Source of the DNA: Mucilaginibacter psychrotolerans
GTDB lineage: Bacteria; Bacteroidota; Bacteroidia; Sphingobacteriales; Sphingobacteriaceae
Length of the DNA stretch: 36,777 bases
Assembly: GCF_004519315.1 (NCBI RefSeq)
Contig: NZ_SOZE01000048.1
Location: 1 to 36,777 of the forward strand
Direction of reading: 5' to 3'
The notes beneath the pieces were generated by a model. It was not told the origin of the DNA. It worked only from the letters and a program-made list of their open reading frames with translations, and made no database searches. The position numbers and the translations under genes were made by a program. Numbering within the stretch: position 1 is the first letter of the stretch; each line of letters starts with the position of its first letter. Shown piece after piece: positions 9,188 to 17,461 of this stretch.

Positions 9188-9299
9188 TACGGTACGCTAA
9201 AGCCATGCGGCTTCAGGATAAATTAATCGCTGCGCTATACGTTAAATAATTGAAGAATAATGAAGTCCTTTAGTGGAAAGGGATAGTGTTATTGTGTTT

Positions 9300-9818
9300 T
9301 TATGATCGGAGCCACTTTTTTAGAACACGGGTTAGTGTTGGCATCACTACCCAAGTTAATATACCCACCATACATACAGCAATGATCAGCAGTCGAATAA
9401 ATAAAGGAAAATCTTTTACAAAAGGGCTAATGGCTAAATTAAGGAGTATACTGGTTGGAAACACCCCGCAGAGTGTAACCAGTGCCATTTTCCAGCGCGG
9501 TGGCGCCGCAGCAGACCTAAAAAATGCCTCAAGGCCGTTTAGCTCACAGTAAATGGGTTGTTCTGTTATTTTGGATGCATATTCTTCCCACTTCTTAAAA
9601 TGTTCGGAGTGGTAGAATGCATCCCGTTCAGCCTTATTTTTGAAGGTTCGCAATATGCCTATTTCCCGGTCATCATCACCTTCGGGCCCAGAAATAATAC
9701 TGGCACCATGAACCCCATCATGCCGAAATGATTCGCCCATAAACTGGTGAAGCGCATCCTTAAATTCGTGCTCTTTACCCGGCAACACTTTACGGGTAAT
9801 GGCGACATGTATTGGCAT
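9300..9818 (-). CDS. ABM-domain (antibiotic biosynthesis monooxygenase-like) membrane protein
   Basis: A 172-residue protein. Residues 1-95 form a ferredoxin-like ABM domain (MPIHVAITRKVLPGKEHEF at the start, then a strand/helix pattern with FKNKAERDAFYHSEHFKKWE). Residues about 110-128 and 140-160 are two transmembrane helices, and the end is basic (KKWLRS). This domain plus membrane tail is a known variant (COG3224-type) usually of unknown function; heme or quinone chemistry is suspected from the fold alone. A TATATTTG box on the minus strand (9838-9845) lies 20 bp before the ATG and may be its -7 promoter element. The gene is divergent from the small membrane protein at 10016. Confidence 0.75.
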   Translation of the reverse strand: MPIHVAITRKVLPGKEHEFKDALHQFMGESFRHDGVHGASIISGPEGDDDREIGILRTFKNKAERDAFYHSEHFKKWEEYASKITEQPIYCELNGLEAFFRSAAAPPRWKMALVTLCGVFPTSILLNLAISPFVKDFPLFIRLLIIAVCMVGILTWVVMPTLTRVLKKWLRS

Positions 9819-10015
9819 ATTCAGTTATTCTCTTGATCAAATATAGGAAACAGAATATATATTGTAACCCCTTAATTAACTATGCCACTGTTTGCCCAAC
9901 AGCACTTTACTTGGTTTTAACGATAGTATTTCCCTATTCAACGAAAATGATAATGGCGTTTTTATAAGGGCACTAATTTAGGATATAATTAAAAAACACC
10001 AGAAACACAATCGCC

Positions 10016-10372
10016 ATGAAAATATTAGCATTGCCACCTCACCCCTCCTTTGTACACACAAAATATAACCGCGTAAAAAATCCGGTTCAAACGAATACTG
10101 AAGTTAAACGAAAAATGTTTTCTATATCAAAACCGACCACCAGTTGGTTTAATGCCGAGGCACCAGAAAACCTGACTATTAAAGAAGCAATAATACGGGC
10201 TGCATTGGTAATCACCATGCCCATGTTATCGGCCATAGACTGGACATACGGCACTCATACCCTTTATATTATAGCACCGTCTATATTCTATCTTGAAGTT
10301 ACTGCCTTTACAATGTACTGCCCTATCAAGGCACTATTTAGTAATTACAGCCATCCTCCAAAATTTGAGTAA
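10016..10372 (+). CDS. Small YgaP-like (DUF2892-type) membrane protein
   Basis: A 118-residue frame. The conserved-looking part begins at about residue 50 (ENLTIKEAIIRAALVITMP), with two hydrophobic segments and a CP motif near the end (MYCPIKALF). This resembles the transmembrane domain family DUF2892, in which a Cys-Pro pair precedes the C-terminus. The first 33 residues are low in recognisable features, so the true start may be the in-frame ATG at 10115 (MFSISKPTTSWF). It lies about 100 bp before the pyruvate oxidase gene on the same strand and may belong to that transcription unit. Confidence 0.6.
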   Translation: MKILALPPHPSFVHTKYNRVKNPVQTNTEVKRKMFSISKPTTSWFNAEAPENLTIKEAIIRAALVITMPMLSAIDWTYGTHTLYIIAPSIFYLEVTAFTMYCPIKALFSNYSHPPKFE

Positions 10373-10470
10373 ACATCAACGCACCGGCAGTAGTTGCTGG
10401 CTTTAACTATGCAGCAATAGGGCAGCATGTGCCTAAATTATACACAACTTAATAAAAAAATTGAATTACC

Positions 10471-12192
10471 ATGTCAAAAACAATAGCAGCAAAATTAGTA
10501 GAGATACTGGAGCAAGCCGGTGTAACTCATATACATGGCGTAGTTGGCGATTCGCTCAACGGAATTACGGATGAACTGCGCAAATCAGGTAAAATCAAAT
10601 GGATCCACTACCGTCATGAGGAGGCAGCCGCATTTGCCGCTGGTGCCGAAGCACAATTAACCGGAAAACTGGCAGTTTGCGCGGGCAGCTGTGGCCCGGG
10701 CAATATGCACCTGATCAACGGTTTATATGATGCGCATCGCAGTAATGCGCCTGTTTTAGCTATTGCGGCGCAAATTCCAAGCGAGCAAATTGGCACCAGC
10801 TATTTTCAGGAAACCCGGCCTGAAGCTTTATTCCGCGAATGCAGCTACTATTGCGAAACTATTGCTTCAGCAAAACAAATGCCCAGGGTATTGCAAATAG
10901 CTATTCAAACTGCCATTAGCCTAAAAGGGGTATCGATAGTTAGCTTATCTGGCGATGTAGCCATGCAAACAATTGATAATGATGAACTGGAACATCCTTT
11001 GTTTTTAAATCGCCCACTTACCCGTCCGTCCGACACAGACCTTAAAGAGCTGGCCATGCTTATTGATCAGGCAGAGGCTATAACATTACTTTGCGGCGCA
11101 GGCTGTGCCGGCGCGCATGATGAGTTAATTACACTGGCAGGGCTGCTTTCATCACCTACGGTACACGCGCTTCGCGGGAAAGAATATGTTCAATATGACA
11201 ACCCTTTTGATGTGGGCATGACCGGGCTTATCGGGATGGCATCCGGCAACCACGCGGTAAAGAACTGCGACCTATTGTTGATGCTGGGCACCGATTTTCC
11301 ATACAAAGAATGGTATCCCGATGGTGCAAAAATTGTTCAGATCGATATCAGGCCCGAACGTTTGGGCAGGCGCTGCAAACTGGACTTAGGGCTTACAGGT
11401 GATATTGGTGAAACCATCAAGGCCCTAATACCATTGGTAAAAGCCAAAACCGATGCCTTATTCCTGAAAGACTGCCAGGCCCGGTATAAGCAAAACCGCA
11501 TCAATCTTGATAAACGTGCCGCTGGTGAAACCGGGAAATTAATACATCCCGAATACCTCACCAAAGTTTTAAGCGACCAGGCAGAACCAGATACCATATT
11601 CACCGCCGATGTAGGTACCCCTACGGTTTGGGCGGCCAGGTATTTGGATATGAAAAAAGGCAGAAGACTTATTGGCTCATTTAACCACGGCTCTATGGCC
11701 AGTGCCATGCCTCAGGCTATTGGCGCGCAACTTGCGTTTCCGGAAAGGCAGGTGATCTCCCTATCCGGCGACGGAGGTTTTGCGATGATGATGGGCGATA
11801 TCCTGACCATCTACCAGTATGATCTGCCGGTGAAACTGATTATTTATAACAATGGTTCGTTAGGCTTTGTAGCCATGGAGATGAAGGTAATAGGTATGCC
11901 GCCGTTTGGCACCGAACTTAAAAATCCGGATTTCGCAAAAATGGCAGAAGCAATCGGCATTATGGGTATACGCGTAGAAAATTCAGAAGATTTACCGGCT
12001 GCGGTAGCAAAGGCATTAGCGCACAAGGGGCCGGTTTTGATAGACGTGTTAACCAACCCAACAGAGCTGGCTATGCCGCCGCAGATCAATTTTGACGAAG
12101 CAAAGGGCTTTGGCATTTATATGTTAAGGCAAACGCTTTTAGGCGATGGTGCCGAGGTTTGGGATACCTTAAACACTAATTTTTTGAAATAG
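10471..12192 (+). CDS. poxB: Thiamine-dependent pyruvate oxidase (pyruvate:quinone oxidoreductase)
   Basis: The 573-residue product is nearly the length of E. coli PoxB (572). It has the N-terminal ThDP-pyrimidine domain with the catalytic glutamate in HEEAAAFAAGAEA (about residue 50), a central FAD-binding domain (LLCGAGCAG, ALRGKEYVQYDNPFDVGMTGLIG) and the C-terminal ThDP-pyrophosphate domain with GDGG at 433-436 and the NN pair about 30 residues on. The C-terminus (YMLRQTLLGDGAEVW...NFLK) resembles the membrane-binding alpha-peptide of PoxB, so the enzyme probably decarboxylates pyruvate to acetate and CO2 and passes electrons to the membrane quinone pool. It heads a tight redox operon; the next start follows 2 bp after its stop. 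Confidence 0.93.
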   Translation: MSKTIAAKLVEILEQAGVTHIHGVVGDSLNGITDELRKSGKIKWIHYRHEEAAAFAAGAEAQLTGKLAVCAGSCGPGNMHLINGLYDAHRSNAPVLAIAAQIPSEQIGTSYFQETRPEALFRECSYYCETIASAKQMPRVLQIAIQTAISLKGVSIVSLSGDVAMQTIDNDELEHPLFLNRPLTRPSDTDLKELAMLIDQAEAITLLCGAGCAGAHDELITLAGLLSSPTVHALRGKEYVQYDNPFDVGMTGLIGMASGNHAVKNCDLLLMLGTDFPYKEWYPDGAKIVQIDIRPERLGRRCKLDLGLTGDIGETIKALIPLVKAKTDALFLKDCQARYKQNRINLDKRAAGETGKLIHPEYLTKVLSDQAEPDTIFTADVGTPTVWAARYLDMKKGRRLIGSFNHGSMASAMPQAIGAQLAFPERQVISLSGDGGFAMMMGDILTIYQYDLPVKLIIYNNGSLGFVAMEMKVIGMPPFGTELKNPDFAKMAEAIGIMGIRVENSEDLPAAVAKALAHKGPVLIDVLTNPTELAMPPQINFDEAKGFGIYMLRQTLLGDGAEVWDTLNTNFLK

Positions 12193-12194
12193 AT

Positions 12195-13331
12195 ATGAAA
12201 GCAACTGTCATCGGCGGATCTATAGGCGGGTTATTAACCGGCATAGCATTGCAAAAATCCGGCTATCAGGTTGATATTTATGAACGCTCGGCATCGGCAA
12301 TGCAAGGCCGGGGTGCCGGGCTGGTTGTACAGCCTGGATTAATGAATTACATGATACGTCAAGGCATATCCAGCCATCAGCTTTTCGGTGTTCCGGCAAT
12401 GCAAAGGCAGATACTGAACGACCAGGGATACCCAGCTTACAGATATGAGAACGATACCTCTTTTACATCATGGAATTATCTTTGGCAGCAGTTGAAGGCC
12501 TACTTTCCGGAAGAAAATTATCATTATAACCATCAGTTGGCAGGCCTGCAGCAAACAGGCGATATTGTAACCGGAACTTTCGCCGATGGCAGCCAAATTG
12601 AAACTGATTTGCTCATTGGCGCCGATGGATACAATTCGGTAGTGCGCAAACATCTTTTTCCGGGTATAGCCCCCCTGTACGCCGGTTATGTTGCTTATCG
12701 CGGCCTTATCCCCGAAGACGAATTGACAGTAGAAGAAATTGACTTTTTTGCTGATAAGTTTACTTTATACCCCTACAGTAATTCTCATTTACTGGCTTAT
12801 CTGGTGCCGGGCAATGATGGCGAATTGGGCAATGGCCACAGGCAATTAAACTGGGTTTGGTACCTCAACAAAACTGAGGCAGAGCTGAAAGAGTTAATGA
12901 CAGATAAAAATGGTATTGAGCGGCAATATAGCATGCCCGCTACCTTCTTGCGTCAGGAAAACATCGCCGAATTAAGATCACGGGCACAAATTGAATTGCC
13001 TGAGATACTATCGGCCAGGGTACAACAAACCCAAAACCCTTTTGTGCAGGTAATAGTTGATATGGCGGTGCCCAAAATGTACGAGGGCCGGGTAGTGATA
13101 CTTGGCGATGCGGCAGCGCTGGTAAGGCCGCATACCGCGTCCGGAACGGCTAAAGCATACGAAGATGCCTTGGCCTTGGCCGCTGCATTAACAGACCATA
13201 GTAACATTGCAAGTGCCTTAAAACAGTGGAATAGCGTACAACTGCAGCATACTGCCGAACTAATTAGTTACGGAAGACAATTGGCAAAAGGGAGCGGATT
13301 AGGACAAAATTTAATTAACAACAAATATTAA
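12195..13331 (+). CDS. FAD-dependent aromatic-ring monooxygenase-like protein
   Basis: The 378 residues show the group A flavoprotein monooxygenase plan: an N-terminal dinucleotide-binding loop (VIGGSIGG, residues 6-13), the middle DG motif (LLIGADGYNSVVRKHLFP, about 140-157) and the GD motif (VVILGDAAALVRPHTASG, about 300-316). The GD-region sequence and the QLNWVWYLNK strand resemble 2,6-dihydroxypyridine 3-hydroxylase-type enzymes. It should use NAD(P)H and O2 to hydroxylate an aromatic or heteroaromatic substrate; the substrate is unknown. It is tightly coupled to poxB upstream (2 bp) and the DUF2630 gene downstream (5 bp). Confidence 0.85.
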   Translation: MKATVIGGSIGGLLTGIALQKSGYQVDIYERSASAMQGRGAGLVVQPGLMNYMIRQGISSHQLFGVPAMQRQILNDQGYPAYRYENDTSFTSWNYLWQQLKAYFPEENYHYNHQLAGLQQTGDIVTGTFADGSQIETDLLIGADGYNSVVRKHLFPGIAPLYAGYVAYRGLIPEDELTVEEIDFFADKFTLYPYSNSHLLAYLVPGNDGELGNGHRQLNWVWYLNKTEAELKELMTDKNGIERQYSMPATFLRQENIAELRSRAQIELPEILSARVQQTQNPFVQVIVDMAVPKMYEGRVVILGDAAALVRPHTASGTAKAYEDALALAAALTDHSNIASALKQWNSVQLQHTAELISYGRQLAKGSGLGQNLINNKY

Positions 13332-13336
13332 TCATC

Positions 13337-13570
13337 ATGGAAGATAACCAGGTATTAAACCACATTAAAGCCCTAACAGAAAAAGAAGAAAAACTGTGGG
13401 GTAATGAGAATATAACAGACGATGACGTGCAGCAACTGCATCAAATCAAACTGGAGCTTGATCAATATTGGGACTTACTGAATCAAAGAAGAGCTTTACG
13501 CGATGCGCATAAAAACCCGAATAAAGCCGAGATAAGAGATATCGACACTATTGAAAATTACAAAAATTAA
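13337..13570 (+). CDS. DUF2630 family protein
   Basis: A 77-residue, highly charged, all-helical cytosolic protein. The pattern is characteristic of DUF2630: an opening NHIKALTEKEEKLW, a central LHQIKLELDQYWDLLNQRRALRD and an end close to IDTIENYKN. The function of the family is not established; its charge pattern suggests a short antiparallel coiled coil. It sits inside the redox operon, 5 bp after the monooxygenase and 10 bp before the flavin reductase start used here. Confidence 0.8.
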   Translation: MEDNQVLNHIKALTEKEEKLWGNENITDDDVQQLHQIKLELDQYWDLLNQRRALRDAHKNPNKAEIRDIDTIENYKN

Positions 13571-13580
13571 AGCTAAAACC

Positions 13581-14654
13581 ATGGCAACTCTCAATTTATT
13601 CAGGCCACTCCAAATCAGGGGTATGGCATTAAAAAACAGGATCGTTGTATCGCCTATGCAACAGTTCAGTGCCGTTAACGGCAAAGTTGGACATTGGCAC
13701 ATGGTACATTTAGGCAGCCGCGCCGTGGGTGGCGCAGGGCTCATTATTACCGAAAGCCTGGCTGTGAACAAAGAAGGCCGCAGTACACACTATGATGCCG
13801 GCTTATGGAACGACGGGCAGATAGCCGGCTGGCGCACCATTAACAAATTCATTCATGAACAGGGTGCAAAAACCGCCGCCCAGATTGCCCATTTTGGCAG
13901 CAAGGGCAGCCGGTCGCATCCTAACGATGGCTTACAATACCTAACACCCGAAAACGGTGGCTGGCTAACCAAAAGTTCATCGGCCGTTGCGCCTTTTAAC
14001 AACATGAGCCTTCCTAAAGAACTTTCATTACGGGGCATTCAAAAGATCAGGAAAGACTTTTCCGCAGCCGCATTACGGGCGGTAGCGGCAGGGTTTGACG
14101 CTATTGAACTGCACGCCGGGCATGGTTATCTTTTTCATCAGTTCTATTCAAATATCATTAATCAGCGCACCGATAAGTATGGCGGAAGTTTTGAGAACCG
14201 CATCCGCCTGTTGGTAGAAACCGCTGAAGAGATCAGACGGATCATCCCGCAAACCATGCCTTTACTGGTACGCCTATCTGCTGTTGATTATTTGGAAGAC
14301 GAAAGAGCCTGGAAAATAGAAGATAGTATTGTGCTGGCCGGTATATTGAAACAAATAGGTGTAGACCTGATCACGGCTTCGGCAGGAGGATTTGTTTTTT
14401 TGGATAAATCAAGAGTATATCCCTCATACCAGGTGCCTTTTGCCGAAAAGATAAAAGCTGAAACAGGTATCCTGACCGGTGCCGTTGGCGCAATTACCGA
14501 AGCCGGACAGGCTGATGAGATCATTGCATCCGGCAAGGCCGACCTGGTGATTATGGCGCGCGAATTTTTAAGAGATCCTTATTTCGCGTTACACGCTGCT
14601 AAACAACTAGGTGCTGATGTAGCTATTCCTTTTCAGTATAAGAGGGCGTTTTAA
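13581..14654 (+). CDS. Old yellow enzyme family NADH:flavin oxidoreductase (YqjM-like)
   Basis: A FMN-binding TIM barrel of 357 residues. Landmarks are LFRPLQIRGMALKNRIVVSP at the start, the substrate loop HFGSKGSR, the GFDAIELHAGHGYLFHQF block and RTDKYGGSFENR for FMN/phosphate binding. The set matches YqjM/xenobiotic-reductase type old yellow enzymes, which reduce activated C=C bonds with NAD(P)H. I chose the ATG at 13581 (MATLNLFRP) because the in-frame ATG at 13551 adds a lysine-rich leader overlapping the DUF2630 gene. This is the last intact gene of the operon; decayed genes follow. Confidence 0.9.
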   Translation: MATLNLFRPLQIRGMALKNRIVVSPMQQFSAVNGKVGHWHMVHLGSRAVGGAGLIITESLAVNKEGRSTHYDAGLWNDGQIAGWRTINKFIHEQGAKTAAQIAHFGSKGSRSHPNDGLQYLTPENGGWLTKSSSAVAPFNNMSLPKELSLRGIQKIRKDFSAAALRAVAAGFDAIELHAGHGYLFHQFYSNIINQRTDKYGGSFENRIRLLVETAEEIRRIIPQTMPLLVRLSAVDYLEDERAWKIEDSIVLAGILKQIGVDLITASAGGFVFLDKSRVYPSYQVPFAEKIKAETGILTGAVGAITEAGQADEIIASGKADLVIMAREFLRDPYFALHAAKQLGADVAIPFQYKRAF

Positions 14655-14664
14655 CCGATATGAT

Positions 14665-14948
14665 GATGGAAACTACATTGGCGGTCAACCTAACACAGCC
14701 TGGGCAAAGGGCACGGCTATAGTACGTGATGAGGCTGCGTACCTGGTAACCGGTACAGACTTGTATGAACCATCTTTTGCAAACAAATGGTCTAATTTAT
14801 TTACACCATCCTTTTTGGAAACAGCGTGAATGGCTGCTTTGCAGTCGGCGATGTCAGGCATAACACCATTAAAAGGGTAGCCTCAGCCGTTGTCGAGGGT
14901 GCCATGTCCGTAACTTTTGTACACAGGTATTTAACCAAAAACTATTAA
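14665..14948 (+). pseudogene. C-terminal remnant of a thioredoxin-reductase-like flavoprotein
   Basis: One frame reads YIGGQPNTAWAKGT, then YLVTGTDLYEP and FTPSFLETA, then stops at TGA. A one-base shift near 14821-14826 continues as VNGCFAVGDVRHNTIKRVAS followed by AVVEGAMSVTFVHRYL to a TAA at 14946. Together these match the last quarter of thioredoxin reductase-like proteins, where GxFAVGDVR is the second FAD motif. The N-terminal three quarters, including the CxxC site, are missing. The fragment starts directly after the OYE gene stop. It is a truncated and frameshifted relic on the same strand as the zinc-finger relic that follows, its usual partner in related genomes as I recall. Confidence 0.75.
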
Positions 14949-14951
14949 AAA

Positions 14952-15165
14952 ATGGAAACTCAAATTTGCAATCACCTTAAATTAATGGTAGTTAAGCCCG
15001 CCGACAAATATTATTGCGAAGAATGTGTAAAAACGGGCAGTACATGGCCGCATCTGCGGGCATGCCGCGCATACCCATCACCCCGTTGTAATATCTGCCG
15101 AACCCGACGAATATTGGGCTTACTGCTACCCGCACGATCAAATGATAACTATTATTCCTTATTAA
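14952..15165 (+). pseudogene. UBP-type zinc-finger protein, internally deleted
   Basis: The start METQICNHLKL, then YYCEECVKTGSTWPHLR, is the N-terminal half of the UBP-type zinc-finger family found in bacterial small proteins. After HLR (about 15058) the frame leaves the family. A shifted frame gives GHAAHTHHPVVISAEPDEYW and AYCYPHDQMITIIPY, the normal C-terminus, ending at TAA 15163-15165. The middle stretch with the next CxxC and zinc ligands (roughly 20-25 residues) is gone. This is therefore a deletion with frameshift. The 3' end overlaps the convergent histidine kinase gene by 14 bp. Confidence 0.75.
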
Positions 15166-17362
15166 AAATATGCCTCGCCTCTTCTACCGCAGCAAGGCAT
15201 ATTTTCTTCACTTCGGCTATAACAGTCGGCTGTACTTCGTCCATGGCGTTAGCATCTTCAAGGCTATCAAGCAGATCATTTAACAGTGGTAACAAACCCA
15301 TAATGGAAACGCTGGTTTTCATATCATGAGATGTACGCTTAAGTTCAGTTAAATCCTGATTTTGAAAAGCAATTTCAAGGTTCCGAACATCCGCCGGGAT
15401 ACCTTCTATAAAATGTCCGGTAACTAATTTTTCATAAACCATATTCCCTTTGCTGATTTCTCTCATATAAGCAAGGTCAATATATTGATATGCTCCAGAG
15501 ACTATAGATGGTGTCGCTGCGGATATAGATCCAATTTTTGGGCCTATAAATTTATTGATTATCTTAAAAAGATGTTCTTCGTTGATGGGCTTTGAAATGT
15601 AATCGTTCATACCATTGCTTATACACTTTTCGCGCTCACCGGCCATAGCGTGCGCCGTCATGGCAACTATGGGTGTATTCAGCTTTAGGTCTTCGCGTAT
15701 GTGTCGTGTAGCTGTGTATCCGTCCATTTTTGGCATTTGTATATCCATCAGCACCAGGTCGAACGATTTTGCCTTGATTGTTTCTAATGCTTCTAAGCCA
15801 TTGGCGGCAATAGTAAAAGATGCCCCCCATTGTATTAACAAGTGTTTCAACAAGCTTTGGTTCATCGCGTTATCATCCACCACCAGTATTTGCAATGATG
15901 AATTTACCATCTCTTTCAATTCCTGTGTGGTCATTTGCGGTTTAAGATCTATTTGCTCATCGGCAATGGTATAGGGGATATCAAATGCAAACTCAGTCCC
16001 TTTACCGGGTATACTATGCACCGAAATATTACCACCCTGCAGCTCGATGAGCGTTTTGACGATGGAAAGTCCAAGCCCGGTTCCGCCATAATTACGGGTG
16101 ATGGAATCTTCAGCCTGATTAAAGCGTTCAAAAATTTTGTCGAGTTTTTCATTGCTGATACCGATGCCTGTATCCTTAACCTTTACACCCAGTTGCATAT
16201 CGCTGCCGTTTGCAGATACGATATCTATCTGAACTTCGATCATCCCGCCATCACTAAATTTTAACGCATTGCCAATCAGGTTCACCAATATCTGTGTAAG
16301 GCGGGTAGCGTCGCCCACCAGGGTATCGGGTACGTTATCTTCAACGCTACAATTTAACTGCAAACCCTTCTCATTAACCCTTTCTTTAAAAAGTGTTTCG
16401 ATAGAATGAACGAGCCCGCGCACGCTGAACGGGGCTTTCACAATCCGCATCATCCCTGCTTCGATCTTAGACAGGTCAAGTATATCATTGATGATTGCCA
16501 TCAGGTTTTCGCCGGCTTTCTGGATAGCTTCAATAAACTCTGCCGAATCGGGGTCTTTATCCCGCCGTTGCAATAAATTGGTAAACCCAAGTATCGAGTT
16601 AAGCGGCGTACGAATCTCGTGGCTCATATTGGCCAGGAAATTTTCTTTAACCTGCAAAGCTTCTATTGACCTCTTTTCTGAAGCATCCAGTTTAATAATT
16701 AACTTGTTTTGCTGGCTGAACTGGCCTAAGATGAACCAGCAAAACACAGCGCCACTAACAAACATAAAGCCTATTAATATATTGCTGTAAACCCGGGCAT
16801 GCCTGCTGCCCGCAATGCTATCCTGGCTTAGGGCAACTATTTTCTGCTGGCGGATGTCATATATTTTATGCGTAACAGAAGTAATTTCGTCCGAAATTCT
16901 GCGCGCGCGCGGATTGGCAATGAATGTAGTGTCATTCATGTTACCTAGCTTTAAATAGCGTTCAATAAGGGCGTTTTTGGTATTGACCTTTTCTTCGGAG
17001 AGTTGCTTTAGCCTGCGAAGATACTTTATAGTAGTTTTTCCGGCAGCATCATTATCCATAGAATCAAGATACACCATTACTGCAGACACCTTCTCGTCAA
17101 CCCCCTCCAGGTGAGATGTATCGTTAGTTGCAATCGCCGCCCTGATCCGGCTCTCCACCCCTAGTATATCCCGGTCAATTTCCCTGAGGTGGTTGCTGGC
17201 TTTTAACTCCTGCATCAGTTTTTCATTGCCATGCAGCATGGCATCCATATTGGCAGAAAAGTTATCCCCTATGATGAGCAATAATATAGTAGCAACGCCA
17301 AAAGCTACCAGCATAAAATAACCAAAACGTTTGTTTGCCATTATCCGGGGTGTTGTGTTCAT
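15152..17362 (-). CDS. Hybrid sensor histidine kinase with receiver and Hpt domains
   Basis: A 736-residue inner-membrane sensor. TM1 is at about 14-33, an extracytoplasmic helical CHASE3-like region spans about 34-190, and TM2 lies at 194-214. HisKA follows with H248 in NMSHEIRTPLN, then an HATPase domain (N box NLIGNALKFS, G1 DTGIGI, G2 GGTGLGL). The receiver domain has phospho-acceptor D540 in LVLMDIQMP and lysine in SKP at about 591. A C-terminal Hpt domain has H679 in RTSHDMKTS. It carries a full internal phosphorelay. It lies 99 bp downstream of the LytTR regulator on the same strand, with CGTTRAA boxes in the gap, so the two likely form one signalling module. Confidence 0.9.
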   Translation of the reverse strand: MNTTPRIMANKRFGYFMLVAFGVATILLLIIGDNFSANMDAMLHGNEKLMQELKASNHLREIDRDILGVESRIRAAIATNDTSHLEGVDEKVSAVMVYLDSMDNDAAGKTTIKYLRRLKQLSEEKVNTKNALIERYLKLGNMNDTTFIANPRARRISDEITSVTHKIYDIRQQKIVALSQDSIAGSRHARVYSNILIGFMFVSGAVFCWFILGQFSQQNKLIIKLDASEKRSIEALQVKENFLANMSHEIRTPLNSILGFTNLLQRRDKDPDSAEFIEAIQKAGENLMAIINDILDLSKIEAGMMRIVKAPFSVRGLVHSIETLFKERVNEKGLQLNCSVEDNVPDTLVGDATRLTQILVNLIGNALKFSDGGMIEVQIDIVSANGSDMQLGVKVKDTGIGISNEKLDKIFERFNQAEDSITRNYGGTGLGLSIVKTLIELQGGNISVHSIPGKGTEFAFDIPYTIADEQIDLKPQMTTQELKEMVNSSLQILVVDDNAMNQSLLKHLLIQWGASFTIAANGLEALETIKAKSFDLVLMDIQMPKMDGYTATRHIREDLKLNTPIVAMTAHAMAGEREKCISNGMNDYISKPINEEHLFKIINKFIGPKIGSISAATPSIVSGAYQYIDLAYMREISKGNMVYEKLVTGHFIEGIPADVRNLEIAFQNQDLTELKRTSHDMKTSVSIMGLLPLLNDLLDSLEDANAMDEVQPTVIAEVKKICLAAVEEARHIFNKE

Positions 17363-17424
17363 AAAAACAATCGGTAAAATTGGATAAAACGACTTTGAAC
17401 TGATTAGGTTATTAGTTAGATGGG

Positions 17425-17447
17425 CGTTAAAGATCGTTGAACAGGCA
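17425..17447 (+). promoter_or_regulatory. CGTTRAA boxes between the LytTR regulator and kinase genes
   Basis: CGTTAAA (17425-17431) and CGTTGAACAGGCA (17435-17447) lie in the 99-bp gap. The 13-base sequence is identical to the reverse complement of 18392-18404, and differs by one base from 9160-9172. A possible operator of the adjacent LytTR regulator. Confidence 0.3.
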
Positions 17448-17461
17448 AAAACGAAGGTTGG

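Noticed and set aside
13551..13580. Upstream start for the old yellow enzyme gene
   Set aside because: Adds a Lys-rich leader overlapping the DUF2630 gene; family members start at the MATLNLFRP-type sequence.
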